A DNA stretch of 64,000 nucleotides from Glycomyces luteolus (lineage in GTDB: Bacteria > Actinomycetota > Actinomycetes > Mycobacteriales > Micromonosporaceae): NCBI RefSeq assembly GCF_027622875.1, contig NZ_JAPZVP010000009.1, positions 98,091-162,090 of the forward strand, in the 5' to 3' direction. The notes under the pieces are model-generated. The model ran no database searches. It was not told the origin of the DNA and saw nothing but the letters and a program-made list of their open reading frames with translations. Position 1 is the stretch's first letter. The number at the start of each line of letters is the position of its first letter. The position numbers and the translations under genes were made by a program. Shown here in pieces: positions 53,622 through 63,210 of the stretch.

Positions 53622-53939
53622 CTAAGCGGGCTGCGAGGCGCGCTCGGCCTCCAGGAACTCGTCCTTCTTCGCGTGGTGGAAGAAGAACGGCGCCAACGGG
53701 ATCACCGAGCAGACGAGTGCGACGAGGGTGGTGCCGAAGCCCCAGTCGAGGCGGCGGCGGATCAGGAGGGTCGCGAGGACCAGGAGCACGAACAGGACGC
53801 CGTGCAGCATGCCGAGGGGCATGACCAGGTCGATGTCCGAGACGCGGCTCAGCAGGGAGCCGAAGACGAGGAGCAGCACGAACGACCACCCCTCTGCCAG
53901 GGTGAGCATGCGGTAGCGGAAGACGGGGTTCGCGAGCAC
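53622..53939 (-). CDS. DUF3817 family membrane protein
   Basis: This 105-residue protein has three predicted helices (about 11-30, 40-58 and 65-88). YRMLTLAEGWSFVLLLVFG, LVMPLGMLHGVLFVLLVL and SVIPLAPFFF are typical of DUF3817 in actinobacteria. Start is GTG 53939, with AAAGGAC upstream; an ATG within the first helix is less likely. No function is known. It is convergent with the xylanase and divergent from lprG. Confidence 0.88.
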   Translation of the reverse strand: MLANPVFRYRMLTLAEGWSFVLLLVFGSLLSRVSDIDLVMPLGMLHGVLFVLLVLATLLIRRRLDWGFGTTLVALVCSVIPLAPFFFHHAKKDEFLEAERASQPA

Positions 53940-54143
53940 GGCAGGGTGTCCTTTCGACGGCGTTCCACGGGGTGTCACATGGGGTTTCCTGCGGCCGACA
54001 CTAACACCGGGATATCGAACGGCCGCTGAGGTCTTCGGCGGCCCGGGCCCCGTCACGTCCGGCTCCCGCGCGCCGCCCATAACGGCAGGGCCACGTGGTC
54101 TCGGTGCCTCCTGCGGGAGCCGACGACGGCATAGGATCGGGCC

Positions 54144-54800
54144 ATGCGATCGATACCCCTCGTGGTCACCGCCGGTCTCGCCCTCGTCGCGGCCGCCGCC
54201 TGCTCGAACGGCGGCGACCTGCCCGCCGCCGACGAATTCATCCCCGAAGCCGCGACCGCGATGCGCGAGGTCGAGAGCGTCCGCTTCGACCTCGCCGTCG
54301 ACGGCGAGGTCCCCGGACTCGACGTCAAGGCCGCCGACGGCGTCGTCACCGCGGACGGCTCCGCCGAAGGCACCGGCACCCTGACCGCGTTCGGCATGGA
54401 CATCGAAGCCGAGTACGTGATCATCGGCGAGGACGCCTGGGTCAAGGGCCCCACCGGCGGATTCCAGCAGATCCCCGTCGGGGACGACCTGCTGCCCTAC
54501 GACCCGACCCTCCTCCTCGACCCCGACGCGGGCGTCGCCACCCTGCTCGAGGCCGTCGAGTCGGCCGAACCCGAGGACACCGAGAAGATCGACGGCGTCG
54601 AGACCTACCGCTACGCCGTCGAATTCGACCCGGCCGCCTTCGCCACCCTCATCCCCGCCGAAGGCGACTGGAACGCCGCCACCGTCTGGTTCGACCAGGA
54701 GACCTCGCGCGTGGTCAAAGCCGAGTTCTCCCAAGGGGACGCGATCGTGACGCTGCTGCTCTCCGACTACGACGAACCGGTGACGATTGACGCCCCCTGA
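54144..54800 (+). CDS. lprG: LppX/LprAFG-family lipoprotein (LprG-like)
   Basis: This 218-residue protein has a lipoprotein signal with lipobox AAAAC (Cys at about 20) and then the LppX_LprAFG beta-alpha fold: FIPEAATAMREVESVRFDLAVDG is the usual first helix and strand, and TEKIDGVETYRYAVEFD the middle. In mycobacteria LprG binds triacylated lipids and glycolipids in a hydrophobic pocket and works with the P55 transporter encoded next to it. The same arrangement occurs here: the stop overlaps the MFS gene start by 14 bases. Confidence 0.88.
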   Translation: MRSIPLVVTAGLALVAAAACSNGGDLPAADEFIPEAATAMREVESVRFDLAVDGEVPGLDVKAADGVVTADGSAEGTGTLTAFGMDIEAEYVIIGEDAWVKGPTGGFQQIPVGDDLLPYDPTLLLDPDAGVATLLEAVESAEPEDTEKIDGVETYRYAVEFDPAAFATLIPAEGDWNAATVWFDQETSRVVKAEFSQGDAIVTLLLSDYDEPVTIDAP

Positions 54801-56277
54801 CGCCACCCGCCGAAGACTCGCGGTCAGCGCGGCCGGGGCCGCCGTCCTCATCGGCTCGATCGACGCCTACGTGCTCGTCTCGGTCCTGGTCGACATGATC
54901 GACGAGTTCCACATCCCCGTCAACCACCTCGAACGGGCCACGCCCCTGGTCACCGGCTACCTCCTCGGCTACACCGCCGGGATGCCGCTCCTCGGGCGGC
55001 TCTCGGACCGCTTCGGCCGCAAGCCGATCATCTACGCCTGCCTCGCCGCGTTCGCCGTCGGCTCCGTCGTCAGCGCCACCGCCACCGAACTGTGGCCGCT
55101 CGTCGCCGGACGGTCCCTCCAGGGCCTCGCCGGAGGCGCGCTCCTGCCCGTCACGATGGCCCTCGCCGCCGACCTCTTCGCCGCCCGGCGGCGGCCCGCC
55201 GTGCTCGGCTGGGTCGGCGCCGCACAGGAACTCGGGGCCGTCCTCGGCCCGCTCTTCGGCGCCGCCGTCGCCGCCCTCGTAGGCTGGCGCGGCATCTTCT
55301 GGATCAACGTCCCGCTGGCGCTGCTCGCGGCGCTGGCGATCCACTTCGCGCTGCCGAGGGCCCCGGCGCGGCGCGGCGCCGGACGCGTCGACGTCCTCGG
55401 CGGCCTGCTCCTCGCCACCGCCTTGGGGCTCTTCACGATCGGGCTCTACAACCCCGACCCGGAGGCCGCCGTCCTGCCGTCCTGGGGCCTGCCGACAGTG
55501 CTCATCGGCACCGTCGTCCTGGTCGCCTTCGGGCTCCAGCAGTGGCGGTCCTCCACGCGCCTCCTCGACCCGGCCGGGGTCGCCTGGCGGCCCTTCTCGG
55601 CCGGGCTGGCCGCGAGCCTCGGCGCCGGGGCGGTCCTCATGGTCACCCTCGTCGACGTGCAGCTCCTCGCCCAGACCCTCCGCGGCCTCGACTCAGCCGG
55701 CGGAGCGCTGCTCCTGCTCTGGTTCCTCATCGGCCTCCCGGTCGGCGCGCTCTTCGGCGGGTTCATCGCCTCGCGCTTCGGCGAGCGACTCCCCGCCGTG
55801 ATCGGGTTCGCCGCCGCTGCCGCCGCCTACTTCTGGATCGGCCGGTCAGTGCCCGACATCGAACCCGGCCTCGCCCTCGCCGGAGCCGCCCTCGGCATCA
55901 CGATCGCCCCGCTCTCCTCCGCCGCCCTGCGAACGACCCCCGAGCACAGTCACGGCACCGCCTCGGCCGCGGTCGTCGTCGCCCGCATGATGGGGATGCT
56001 CGTCGGCGTCGCCGCCCTCACCTCCTGGAGCCTCCACCGCTTCCAGAACGCCACCGCCGACCTCGACACGCCCCTGCCCTTCGGCATCCCCGAAGCCGAA
56101 TACCTTGCCCTCCAAGCCGACTATCTCAAAGCGCTCAACGCGGCACTCGCCACCCAATACGCCGAGGTGTTCACCGCGGCGGCCGCCATCTGCGCCGCCG
56201 CCGCGGTGGTGTCGCTGGCTATTCCCGGACGTGTGCGAGCCCGCAGATCCTCGCTGACCGGTGCCGGGCCTGGATAG
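54787..56277 (+). CDS. MFS transporter, P55 (Rv1410c)-like
   Basis: This ~496-residue transporter appears to have 14 helices. The N-terminal part, DAYVLVSVLVDMIDEFHIPVNHLERATPLVTGYLLGYTAGMPLLGRLSDRFGRK, is strikingly similar to mycobacterial P55 around its first helices and the MFS A motif GRLSDRFGRK. P55 exports triacylglycerides and drugs in concert with LprG; the coupled lprG gene makes the same role likely. Start is TTG at 54787, overlapping lprG by 14 bases. A Pro-rich basic loop follows helix 6. Confidence 0.9.
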   Translation: MTPPDATRRRLAVSAAGAAVLIGSIDAYVLVSVLVDMIDEFHIPVNHLERATPLVTGYLLGYTAGMPLLGRLSDRFGRKPIIYACLAAFAVGSVVSATATELWPLVAGRSLQGLAGGALLPVTMALAADLFAARRRPAVLGWVGAAQELGAVLGPLFGAAVAALVGWRGIFWINVPLALLAALAIHFALPRAPARRGAGRVDVLGGLLLATALGLFTIGLYNPDPEAAVLPSWGLPTVLIGTVVLVAFGLQQWRSSTRLLDPAGVAWRPFSAGLAASLGAGAVLMVTLVDVQLLAQTLRGLDSAGGALLLLWFLIGLPVGALFGGFIASRFGERLPAVIGFAAAAAAYFWIGRSVPDIEPGLALAGAALGITIAPLSSAALRTTPEHSHGTASAAVVVARMMGMLVGVAALTSWSLHRFQNATADLDTPLPFGIPEAEYLALQADYLKALNAALATQYAEVFTAAAAICAAAAVVSLAIPGRVRARRSSLTGAGPG

Positions 56278-56287
56278 TGTTGGCCGC

Positions 56288-56578
56288 ATGGCGGATCTTT
56301 CTGTGATCGAGAATGTCGACGAGAACCGGTACGAGCTGCGTGACGACGCCGGAGCCGTGCTCGGTTACCTGGAGTACCTCAACCGGGAGGACTTCGTCGT
56401 GCTGCCCCACACCGAAGTGGACCGCTCGCTGCGCGGCCAGGGCTGGGGCGACCGGCTCGTGCGCCACGCCCTCGACGATCTGCGGGCCAAGAACGCTAAG
56501 GCCTATCCGACCTGTCCCTTCGTGGACCGCTGGATGCAGCGCCACGACGAGTACGAGGACCTGCGCTACCAAGCCTGA
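56288..56578 (+). CDS. Small GNAT-like N-acetyltransferase (YjdJ type)
   Basis: This 96-residue protein is a single-domain GNAT of the YjdJ group: RYELRDDAGAVLGYLEYL, FVVLPHTEVDRSLRGQGWGDRLVRHALDDLRAK (acetyl-CoA loop RGQGWG) and AYPTCPFVDRWMQRHDEYEDL are diagnostic. ATG at 56288 follows the MFS gene closely and may be co-transcribed. Substrate unknown. Confidence 0.9.
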   Translation: MADLSVIENVDENRYELRDDAGAVLGYLEYLNREDFVVLPHTEVDRSLRGQGWGDRLVRHALDDLRAKNAKAYPTCPFVDRWMQRHDEYEDLRYQA

Positions 56579-56753
56579 CAGCGCTGCCGCGCACCCGTGT
56601 TGCCAAGCGCGGCACCACTGCTGCGGACTGTTCACCTCCGCTTCAACTTCGGGTTCATCCGCAGTTCACTTGTGGATGAAGCATCTTCAATATGCGTCTC
56701 CCGGTTGCCGAGCCCCGGCCCTCGTCCCGCCTCCGCGTGAACGGGGGCCGCTG

Positions 56754-57260
56754 ATGCTGTCCGCCCTCATCCTGCTGCGCCACGTCGCCCTCCCGGCCGC
56801 CGAACCCGCCCCGCTGACCGACGAGCAGTCCCGCCGCGCGTGGGCGCTCGCCGACTTCCTGCAGCTCTACAACCCCACCTCACTCCTCTGCGGCCCCGGC
56901 CGCGCCTGCGCCGACACCCTCGCGCCCCTCGCCAGCCGCCTCGGCCTGCACGTCACCGTCACCGAGGACCTCAACGCCGCCACCCCGCCGCTCCCCGGAC
57001 CCGCCCACACCGCGGCCTGGCTGGCCGCCAAGGCGATCCGCACCCTCCCCGACCCCCGCCGCACCACCGTCGTCTGCGCCGAAGGCCCCGTGCTCGCCGC
57101 GCTCCTCGTCGCCGTCGCCGCCCGCGACGGCCACGACCTCGCCGGCCACGGCCTCACCCTCCCGCTCGAGGGCCCCGACACCGCCCCGCCCGGCGCCGGA
57201 TGGGTCCTCCACCGCGACGACGGCCGCCTCGTCGACGTCAAACCCCTCGCCGCCCGCTAA
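56754..57260 (+). CDS. Degenerate histidine-phosphatase-like protein
   Basis: This 168-residue protein follows the histidine-phosphatase pattern: LILLRHVALP at the N-terminus (RH kept), SLLCGPGRACADTLAPLASRLGL where S-x-x-x-R-x-x-x-T usually lies, and TVVCAEGPVLAALL where the second catalytic His (usually SHG or GHG) is replaced by Glu. The first His is present but the second is gone, so the phosphohydrolase reaction should be weak or absent. GC3 codons show it is maintained. Start is ATG 56754 after an in-frame upstream stretch with no coding signal; the gap to the GNAT gene holds nothing recognisable. Confidence 0.6.
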   Translation: MLSALILLRHVALPAAEPAPLTDEQSRRAWALADFLQLYNPTSLLCGPGRACADTLAPLASRLGLHVTVTEDLNAATPPLPGPAHTAAWLAAKAIRTLPDPRRTTVVCAEGPVLAALLVAVAARDGHDLAGHGLTLPLEGPDTAPPGAGWVLHRDDGRLVDVKPLAAR

Positions 57261-57344
57261 ATCGATTGCTCCCGCAGGTCAGGTCTGAGTAAGCTCGACG
57301 GTTCGTCTGCTTCAATCCTGTCCGAATCCACCGGGAGACAAGCT

Positions 57345-59405
57345 ATGGCCAATTCGGCCGAAACCGAACTCCAAGCCGAACTCGACCACCACGAGCACGC
57401 CCGCGCCCAGATGGCCGCCATGCGCGACCTCACCGAAGGCATCCACCGCATCTACTCCGGCGACTTCAACGAGTCCACCAAGAACCTCGGCCTCGGCGAC
57501 GTCCGATCCGACCACCTCTTCGGCTGGGCCATGGCCAACTACACCGTCCCGCGCCTCGCCGACCTCTCCGACCGCGACATCGCCCTCTTCTTCGGCCGCA
57601 TCTGGATGGACGACGGCGAGGACTTCCACATCGGACGCCGCCACATCCGCGACGAGCACGGGGACCCGATCGTCCTCGACTGGCGCGCCCCGCTCGCCGA
57701 GCAGTACTACCGCGCCTCCGCCCACAACCGCCGCGACGTCGCCAAACGCCGCCGCTTCGGCTTCCAAGGCGCCCGCATCACCGGCTTCGAGGACGAGAAC
57801 CTCCTCCTCGGCGAAGAGGTCGCCTCCGACATCCTCACCGAGGAGATCGAACGCCCCCGCACCGGCCCGATGCGCGACATCGTCGCCACCATCCAGCCCG
57901 AGCAGGACGAGCTCATCCGCCGCGAAGCCGCCGTCAACCTCTGCGTCCAGGGCGCCCCCGGCACCGGCAAGACCGCCGTCGGCCTCCACCGCGCCGCTTG
58001 GCTCCTCTACAACTACACCGAGAAGCTCGACAAGGCCGGCGTCCTCGTCGTCGGCCCCAACGAGGGCTTCCTCTCCTACATCTCCGGCGTCCTCCCCACC
58101 CTCGGCGAATCCTCCGTCTGGCAGGTCACCGTCCAGCAGCTCACCGGCGCCCACACCGCCCTGGCCGTCGACACCCACGAAGCGGCCCTCCTCAAGCACG
58201 ACGAACGCATGGCCCTCGTCTGCGAACGCGCCGTCTGGGGGCATGTCGGCACCGCCGCCGACGGCGTCACCGCGGAAGAAGGCCTCCTCATCACCGACGG
58301 CGGCTGGCGCTGGCGGCTCGGGCTCAGGTACCTCGATGAGGCCATCTCGAACGCCCGCAAGCACACCCGCACGTACACGGCCGGGCGCAAGGCCGTGGAG
58401 GACGCGATCGTGCAGGGCGCCCGCCGCCAAGCCGAGATCCGCTCGGGCCACTCCCCGGACAACAAGTGGGCGACGAAGCTCAAGCGCACCGAGTCGGTGC
58501 GCGCCTTCCTCGACGCGGTGTGGCCCAAGCTCAACACCAAGACCGTGATGAAGAAGCTCTACGGCGACGCGGCCTTCCGCGCCGACGCGACCCGGGGGAT
58601 CCTCACCGAGGCCGAAGCCGCCCTCCTCGCCGGGAAGCCCGCCAAGCCCACCGCCGGGGACCTGCTCATCTCGGACGAGATCGAGTCCCACATGAAGCTC
58701 CGCGAACCCTCGGAGTCCTTCGGCCACATCGTGATCGACGAGGCCCAGGACCTCTCGCCGATGCAGTGCCGGGTGATCGCGCGCCGCTCCGGCAAGGGCT
58801 CGGTCACGGTGCTCGGCGACCTCGCGCAGGGCACCACCCCGTGGGCGGCCTCGTCCTGGACCGACCAGATGCGCCACCTCGGCAAGGAGCAGGTCGAGCA
58901 CACCGAGCTGACCACCGGCTTCCGCGTCCCGGCGGTCATCATCGAGCTCGCCAACCGGGTCCTGCCGCACCTCGGCGTCGACGTGGCCCCCGCCCGCTCC
59001 ATCCGCTCCGACGGCTCGCTCGACACGATCGCCACCTCGGATCTCGGTGACGGTGTCCGGGAAGCGGTCGCGAAGGCCCTCGCCGAGGAAGGCCTGGTGG
59101 GCGTCATCGCCGCCGACGAGCGCGCCGAGGAGCTGCGGTCCCTCCTGGAGGGCACCGAGCGGCTGGAGGTCGTGGCCGCGAGCCTCGCCAAGGGCCTCGA
59201 GTACGACCACGTCGTAGTGGTGGAGCCCGCCGAGATCGTCGCAGCGCCGACTGCGCGAATCGACGGCTCGACAAGCTTCGCCGAGGGTGGAGGAGCGACC
59301 ATCGAGAGCGTCGGCCTCCGCCACCTCTATGTGGCCCTGACGCGCGCAGTCTCGCGCCTCACCGTCGTCCACTCCCGAGCGCTCCCGCCGGAAATGGAGG
59401 CCTGA
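57345..59405 (+). CDS. HelD/HelR-like RNA polymerase-associated ATPase
   Basis: This 686-residue SF1 ATPase starts with a coiled-coil arm (about 4-45), has Walker A QGAPGTGKTAVGLH, Walker B HIVIDEAQDLSPMQ, and later helicase motifs LGDLAQGT, TTGFRVPA and HLYVALTRAVSRL. HelD releases stalled RNA polymerase; the actinobacterial HelR form can also protect against rifampicin. The N-terminal arm and secondary-channel region fit HelD class II. I found no clear rifampicin-associated element upstream, so a resistance role is not supported. GGGAGACAAGCT precedes the ATG. Confidence 0.9.
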   Translation: MANSAETELQAELDHHEHARAQMAAMRDLTEGIHRIYSGDFNESTKNLGLGDVRSDHLFGWAMANYTVPRLADLSDRDIALFFGRIWMDDGEDFHIGRRHIRDEHGDPIVLDWRAPLAEQYYRASAHNRRDVAKRRRFGFQGARITGFEDENLLLGEEVASDILTEEIERPRTGPMRDIVATIQPEQDELIRREAAVNLCVQGAPGTGKTAVGLHRAAWLLYNYTEKLDKAGVLVVGPNEGFLSYISGVLPTLGESSVWQVTVQQLTGAHTALAVDTHEAALLKHDERMALVCERAVWGHVGTAADGVTAEEGLLITDGGWRWRLGLRYLDEAISNARKHTRTYTAGRKAVEDAIVQGARRQAEIRSGHSPDNKWATKLKRTESVRAFLDAVWPKLNTKTVMKKLYGDAAFRADATRGILTEAEAALLAGKPAKPTAGDLLISDEIESHMKLREPSESFGHIVIDEAQDLSPMQCRVIARRSGKGSVTVLGDLAQGTTPWAASSWTDQMRHLGKEQVEHTELTTGFRVPAVIIELANRVLPHLGVDVAPARSIRSDGSLDTIATSDLGDGVREAVAKALAEEGLVGVIAADERAEELRSLLEGTERLEVVAASLAKGLEYDHVVVVEPAEIVAAPTARIDGSTSFAEGGGATIESVGLRHLYVALTRAVSRLTVVHSRALPPEMEA

Positions 59406-59561
59406 GGCCCGCCCCGGATCCGGGGCGTGGAGGGAGCCTGAGGCTCCACCGCGCCCCGCCGTTTGTCCGGAACTTCCCGAAACCGGCGCTTCCAGGTGTA
59501 ACGATGATCCAGTCGCGGGCTCTAGCGGCCCACAGTGGATTCACACACGGGGAGTGGTCAT

Positions 59562-61250
59562 ATGCGACCTGCACAAGCGAGGGCCTTCGCCCTCGCCGGA
59601 ACGGCGCTGCTGGCCGCCGCGGCGCTCGGCGCCTGTGGCGGGGGGAGCGATTCGGGCGGCGGCGACACCGACGTCACCTGGGCGATCAGTTCGGGCTGGG
59701 AGTCGTGGAACGAGAACACCGCCGACGGCAACACCTCGTACCTGCACCAGGCCCTGTCGCCGGCCACCACCGCGCTCGGCGACTTCAACCAGGACGCCGA
59801 GTGGGTCCACAACGACGCGCTCCTCGCCAAGGCCCCGGAGCTGGTGAGCGAATCGCCGATGACCGTGGCCTACACGCTCAACGAGAACGCCCAGTGGTCC
59901 GACGGTGAGGCCTTCGGCGTCGACGACTTCACCTACCTCTGGCACCAGATGTCCGGCAAGGCCGAGCACTGCGACCAGACCATGTGCCTTCCCGCCTCCA
60001 CCGACTGGGGCGCGAACGTCGCCTCGATCACCCAGGAGGGCGACGTCGTCACGATGACCTATGTGGACGGCTACCTCGACCCCGAGTGGCAGTACCTCCA
60101 GACGCCGATGTACCCGGCCCACATCGCCGAGGCGAACGGCTTCACCGACTGGGCCACCGACCCGGCCCAGATGGGCGCCAGCGCCTCCTGGTTCACCGAG
60201 AACCCGCCGACGTGGTCGACCGGGCCGTACACGCCGGTCGACGCGGTCGCCGGCGAGTACGTCACGTTCGAGCGCAACGAGAACTACCAGGGCTCGACCG
60301 AGCCGGCCCTCGAGAAGCTGACGATGAAGGTCGTCGAGGGCACCGAGGCGATCATCACCGAGCTGCGGCAGGGCTCGATCGACGGCTCCTGGCCCTCGGA
60401 GTTCAGCCAGGAGGAGCTCGACAAGGTCGCCAACGACGACGCCGTGACGACCGAGGTCTACGAGGGCTCGATCTGGCTCCACATCGACACGAACATGAAC
60501 AACCCGTTCCTGGCGGACCAGGTGCTGCGCCAGGCGGTGTTCGCGGCGATCGACAACGCGGACATCATCTCCAAGGCCTACCCGGACACTGAGGTCACGG
60601 CCCGCAAGAACCACTTCTTCAACGAGCAGTCGGAGTACTTCGTGGACGCGCTCGGCGAGACGACCCCGGTGCAGGGCGGCGGCGACGCCGCGTCGGCCAA
60701 CGCGCTGCTCAAGGACGCGGGCTACACCACCGGAGAGACGCTGATGACGCCCGACGGCCAGCCCGTCACGTTGAACTTCCGCTACGGCGAGGGCGACGCG
60801 ACCCGCACGCTCGCGGGCGAACTCGTGCAGTCCTATCTGGCCGAGATCGGCATCGACGTAGAGCTCGAGGCGATCCCCGACGGCCAGCTCGGCACGGTCC
60901 TCTCCGAGGGCGACTTCGACATGGTCATCTTCGGCTGGTCGGGCACGCCCGCGTTCACGACCGCGCCGGCGCAGTACTTCGGCTCGGACTCGTCCTCGAA
61001 CTTCGGCAAGTACCGGCTGGACGGGCTCGACGAGGCGATCGCGAAGGTGCGCTCGACGACCGACATCGCCGAGGCCGCGCAGTTCGCGAACGATGTGGAG
61101 TCGATGGTCATGCCGCAGGCGTTCACGCTGCCGGTCTTCGATGAGCCGCAGTCGGTCGTGTACCTGAACGGCGCGCTCGACGGGCTGGTCGCGAACGGCA
61201 ACAGCCAGGCGGGACCGATGTGGAACATCCAGGAGTGGAAGCCCGCGTAG
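59562..61250 (+). CDS. ABC transporter solute-binding lipoprotein, family 5 (copy 1)
   Basis: This 562-residue protein has a lipoprotein signal (ALAGTALLAAAALGAC, Cys at about 26) and the SBP_bac_5 fold of peptide/nickel-type transporters. NAQWSDGEAFGVDDFTYLW is the family signature, and VTFERNENYQG and LRQAVFAAIDNADI follow. It is the first of three tandem paralogues. No permease or ATPase gene is in the window; those may lie beyond its end or elsewhere. GGGGAGTGG precedes ATG 59562. Confidence 0.93.
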   Translation: MRPAQARAFALAGTALLAAAALGACGGGSDSGGGDTDVTWAISSGWESWNENTADGNTSYLHQALSPATTALGDFNQDAEWVHNDALLAKAPELVSESPMTVAYTLNENAQWSDGEAFGVDDFTYLWHQMSGKAEHCDQTMCLPASTDWGANVASITQEGDVVTMTYVDGYLDPEWQYLQTPMYPAHIAEANGFTDWATDPAQMGASASWFTENPPTWSTGPYTPVDAVAGEYVTFERNENYQGSTEPALEKLTMKVVEGTEAIITELRQGSIDGSWPSEFSQEELDKVANDDAVTTEVYEGSIWLHIDTNMNNPFLADQVLRQAVFAAIDNADIISKAYPDTEVTARKNHFFNEQSEYFVDALGETTPVQGGGDAASANALLKDAGYTTGETLMTPDGQPVTLNFRYGEGDATRTLAGELVQSYLAEIGIDVELEAIPDGQLGTVLSEGDFDMVIFGWSGTPAFTTAPAQYFGSDSSSNFGKYRLDGLDEAIAKVRSTTDIAEAAQFANDVESMVMPQAFTLPVFDEPQSVVYLNGALDGLVANGNSQAGPMWNIQEWKPA

Positions 61251-61266
61251 GGCAACGGCTCCGATC

Positions 61267-61293
61267 GAGGGCGGCCCGTTTCGGGCCGCCCTC
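61267..61293 (+). terminator. Terminator after solute-binding protein 1
   Basis: GAGGGCGGCCCG and its exact complement enclose TTT, 17 bases after the stop. Confidence 0.8.
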
Positions 61294-61488
61294 GTTGCGT
61301 ATCGCTCCGGTAACAATGATCCGCCAAATTCGTACCGATGCGTTCCCTTCCGCCGTGGCGCGTGGCACTGTGGCACCCAGCACTGCCGAGCGGCCGCCTG
61401 GCCCCTCCGCGACCCCCGTGACGGCGACGAAGCCCCAGCGGCGCATCGGGCGACCCCCTCGGCCGGACACCCATGGAGGAGACAAGCA

Positions 61489-63210
61489 ATGGCTTTGACT
61501 CGTAGAGCACTCGGCGGACTCACCATCGGCGGTTCTTCCGCTGTCCTGCTGGCAGCCTGCGGTGGCAACGACGACGGCGGCGGCGCGCAGAACGACGAGC
61601 TCGTGTGGGCCGTCTCCTGGCCCTGGGAGGCGTGGAACCAGACCACGGCCCTCGGCAACACCAGCTCCTGCAACGAGGCGACCGCACCGATGAACCCGGT
61701 CGGCGGCGGCGGCGGCAACGCCGGTTACGACTTCGACCCCGAGGGCAAGGTCTTCTACGACACCAACCTCTTCTCCGGCCCGCCGGAGATCGTCACCGAG
61801 GAGCCCTTGGCCACCAAGGTCCTTCTGAAGGAGGGCGTCAAGTGGTCGGACGGCAAGCCGGTCCGCCTGGAGGACTTCATCTTCCTGTGGCACGCGCTGT
61901 CGGGCCTGCCCGAGCACGCGAACCAGGAGAAGGCCACCCCGACCAACACCGACTGGGGCTCCAACGTCGAGTCGATCACGCAGGCCGAGGACGGCTCGAT
62001 CGTCACCACCTACAAGGCCGGGTACGTCTCCGCCGAGTGGGCCTTCATCGGCGGCGTCTACCTTCCGAGCCACGTGGCCGAGGAGAACGGCTTCGCCGAC
62101 TGGGCGACCAACCCCGAGACCATGGGCGACGCGATCCTGTTCTTCAACAACGACCTCTCCCCGGTCGGCCTCGGCCCGTACAAGCCGGTCGACTCCAAGC
62201 TCGGCGAATACGTCATCTACGAGCCCAACGAGCACTACCAGGGCGACAAGAAGCCGATCTTCAAGAAGCTCACCATGAAGATGGTCGACGGCCTCGAGGC
62301 GATCGTCACCGAGATGCGCCAGGGCACCGTCGCGGGCTCGGCCCCCAGCGACTTCGACGTCGAGATCCTCGCGCAGCTCGACGAGGACCCGGCGATGAAG
62401 TACGAGACGTACGCGGGCGCGACCTGGTCGCACATCGACATCAACATGAACGCGAAGTTCTTCAAGGACATCGCGCTCCGCAAGGCGTGGTTCACGCTCA
62501 TCAACATCGCCGACATCACCGAGAAGATGTTCCAGGGCATCCCGATCCCGTGGAAGGGCAACCACTTCTTCACCGAGGAGAGCCCCTACTACGTCGACTA
62601 CACCTCCGAGGTCGGCTACGGCTCCGGCGACATCGAGGCGGCCCGTGCGGCCCTCACCACCGCCGGATACACCTGGAACGGCGACGGCAAGCTCGTCAGC
62701 CCCGACGGCGAGGTCGTCACCACCGACTTCCTGTTCGCGGCCGACAACGTCGTCCGCAAGGACACCGCCTCGCTGATCCAGGCCTACGCCGCCGAGCTCG
62801 GCTGGGACGTCACGCTCAACGGCGTCGTCGGCGACGAGCTGTTCTCGAAGATCGAGGCCGGCGAATGGGACTCCTGCATCTTCAGCTGGGTGGGCAACCC
62901 GGCCTTCACCAGCTCCCCGGAGCAGTTCTTCGGCTCCGGCTCGTCCTCGAACTACGGCAAGTTCAACGACCCGGCCGTCGACGCGCTCATCGCGCAGGTC
63001 AACTCCACCCTGGAACTCGACGAGGCCGCCGGCTACGCCAACGAGATCTCGAAGGCGGTCGTCGACGCGGCCTTCACGCTGCCGCTCTACAGCAGCCCGC
63101 TCTCGCACGCCTACAACACCACGATGGTCGGCAACATCCAGACCAACGGCCAGGCGCAGCTCGGCCCGATCTACAACCTCGTGGAGTGGACGGCCGGCGG
63201 GGAAGGCTGA
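61489..63210 (+). CDS. ABC transporter solute-binding lipoprotein, family 5 (copy 2)
   Basis: This 573-residue lipoprotein has signal MALTRRALGGLTIGGSSAVL and lipobox LAAC. An RR pair is present, but the region is short for Tat. Family motifs: GVKWSDGKPVRLEDFIFLWHA, EYVIYEPNEHYQGDK, DIALRKAWFTLINIADI and a C-terminal SPEQFFGSGSSSNYGKF that is nearly the same as copy 1 (SSSNFGKY). A substrate-binding role for oligopeptides is likely. GGAGGAGAC precedes the ATG. The signal peptide is close to that of copy 3, so these two are the more recent duplicates. Confidence 0.93.
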   Translation: MALTRRALGGLTIGGSSAVLLAACGGNDDGGGAQNDELVWAVSWPWEAWNQTTALGNTSSCNEATAPMNPVGGGGGNAGYDFDPEGKVFYDTNLFSGPPEIVTEEPLATKVLLKEGVKWSDGKPVRLEDFIFLWHALSGLPEHANQEKATPTNTDWGSNVESITQAEDGSIVTTYKAGYVSAEWAFIGGVYLPSHVAEENGFADWATNPETMGDAILFFNNDLSPVGLGPYKPVDSKLGEYVIYEPNEHYQGDKKPIFKKLTMKMVDGLEAIVTEMRQGTVAGSAPSDFDVEILAQLDEDPAMKYETYAGATWSHIDINMNAKFFKDIALRKAWFTLINIADITEKMFQGIPIPWKGNHFFTEESPYYVDYTSEVGYGSGDIEAARAALTTAGYTWNGDGKLVSPDGEVVTTDFLFAADNVVRKDTASLIQAYAAELGWDVTLNGVVGDELFSKIEAGEWDSCIFSWVGNPAFTSSPEQFFGSGSSSNYGKFNDPAVDALIAQVNSTLELDEAAGYANEISKAVVDAAFTLPLYSSPLSHAYNTTMVGNIQTNGQAQLGPIYNLVEWTAGGEG

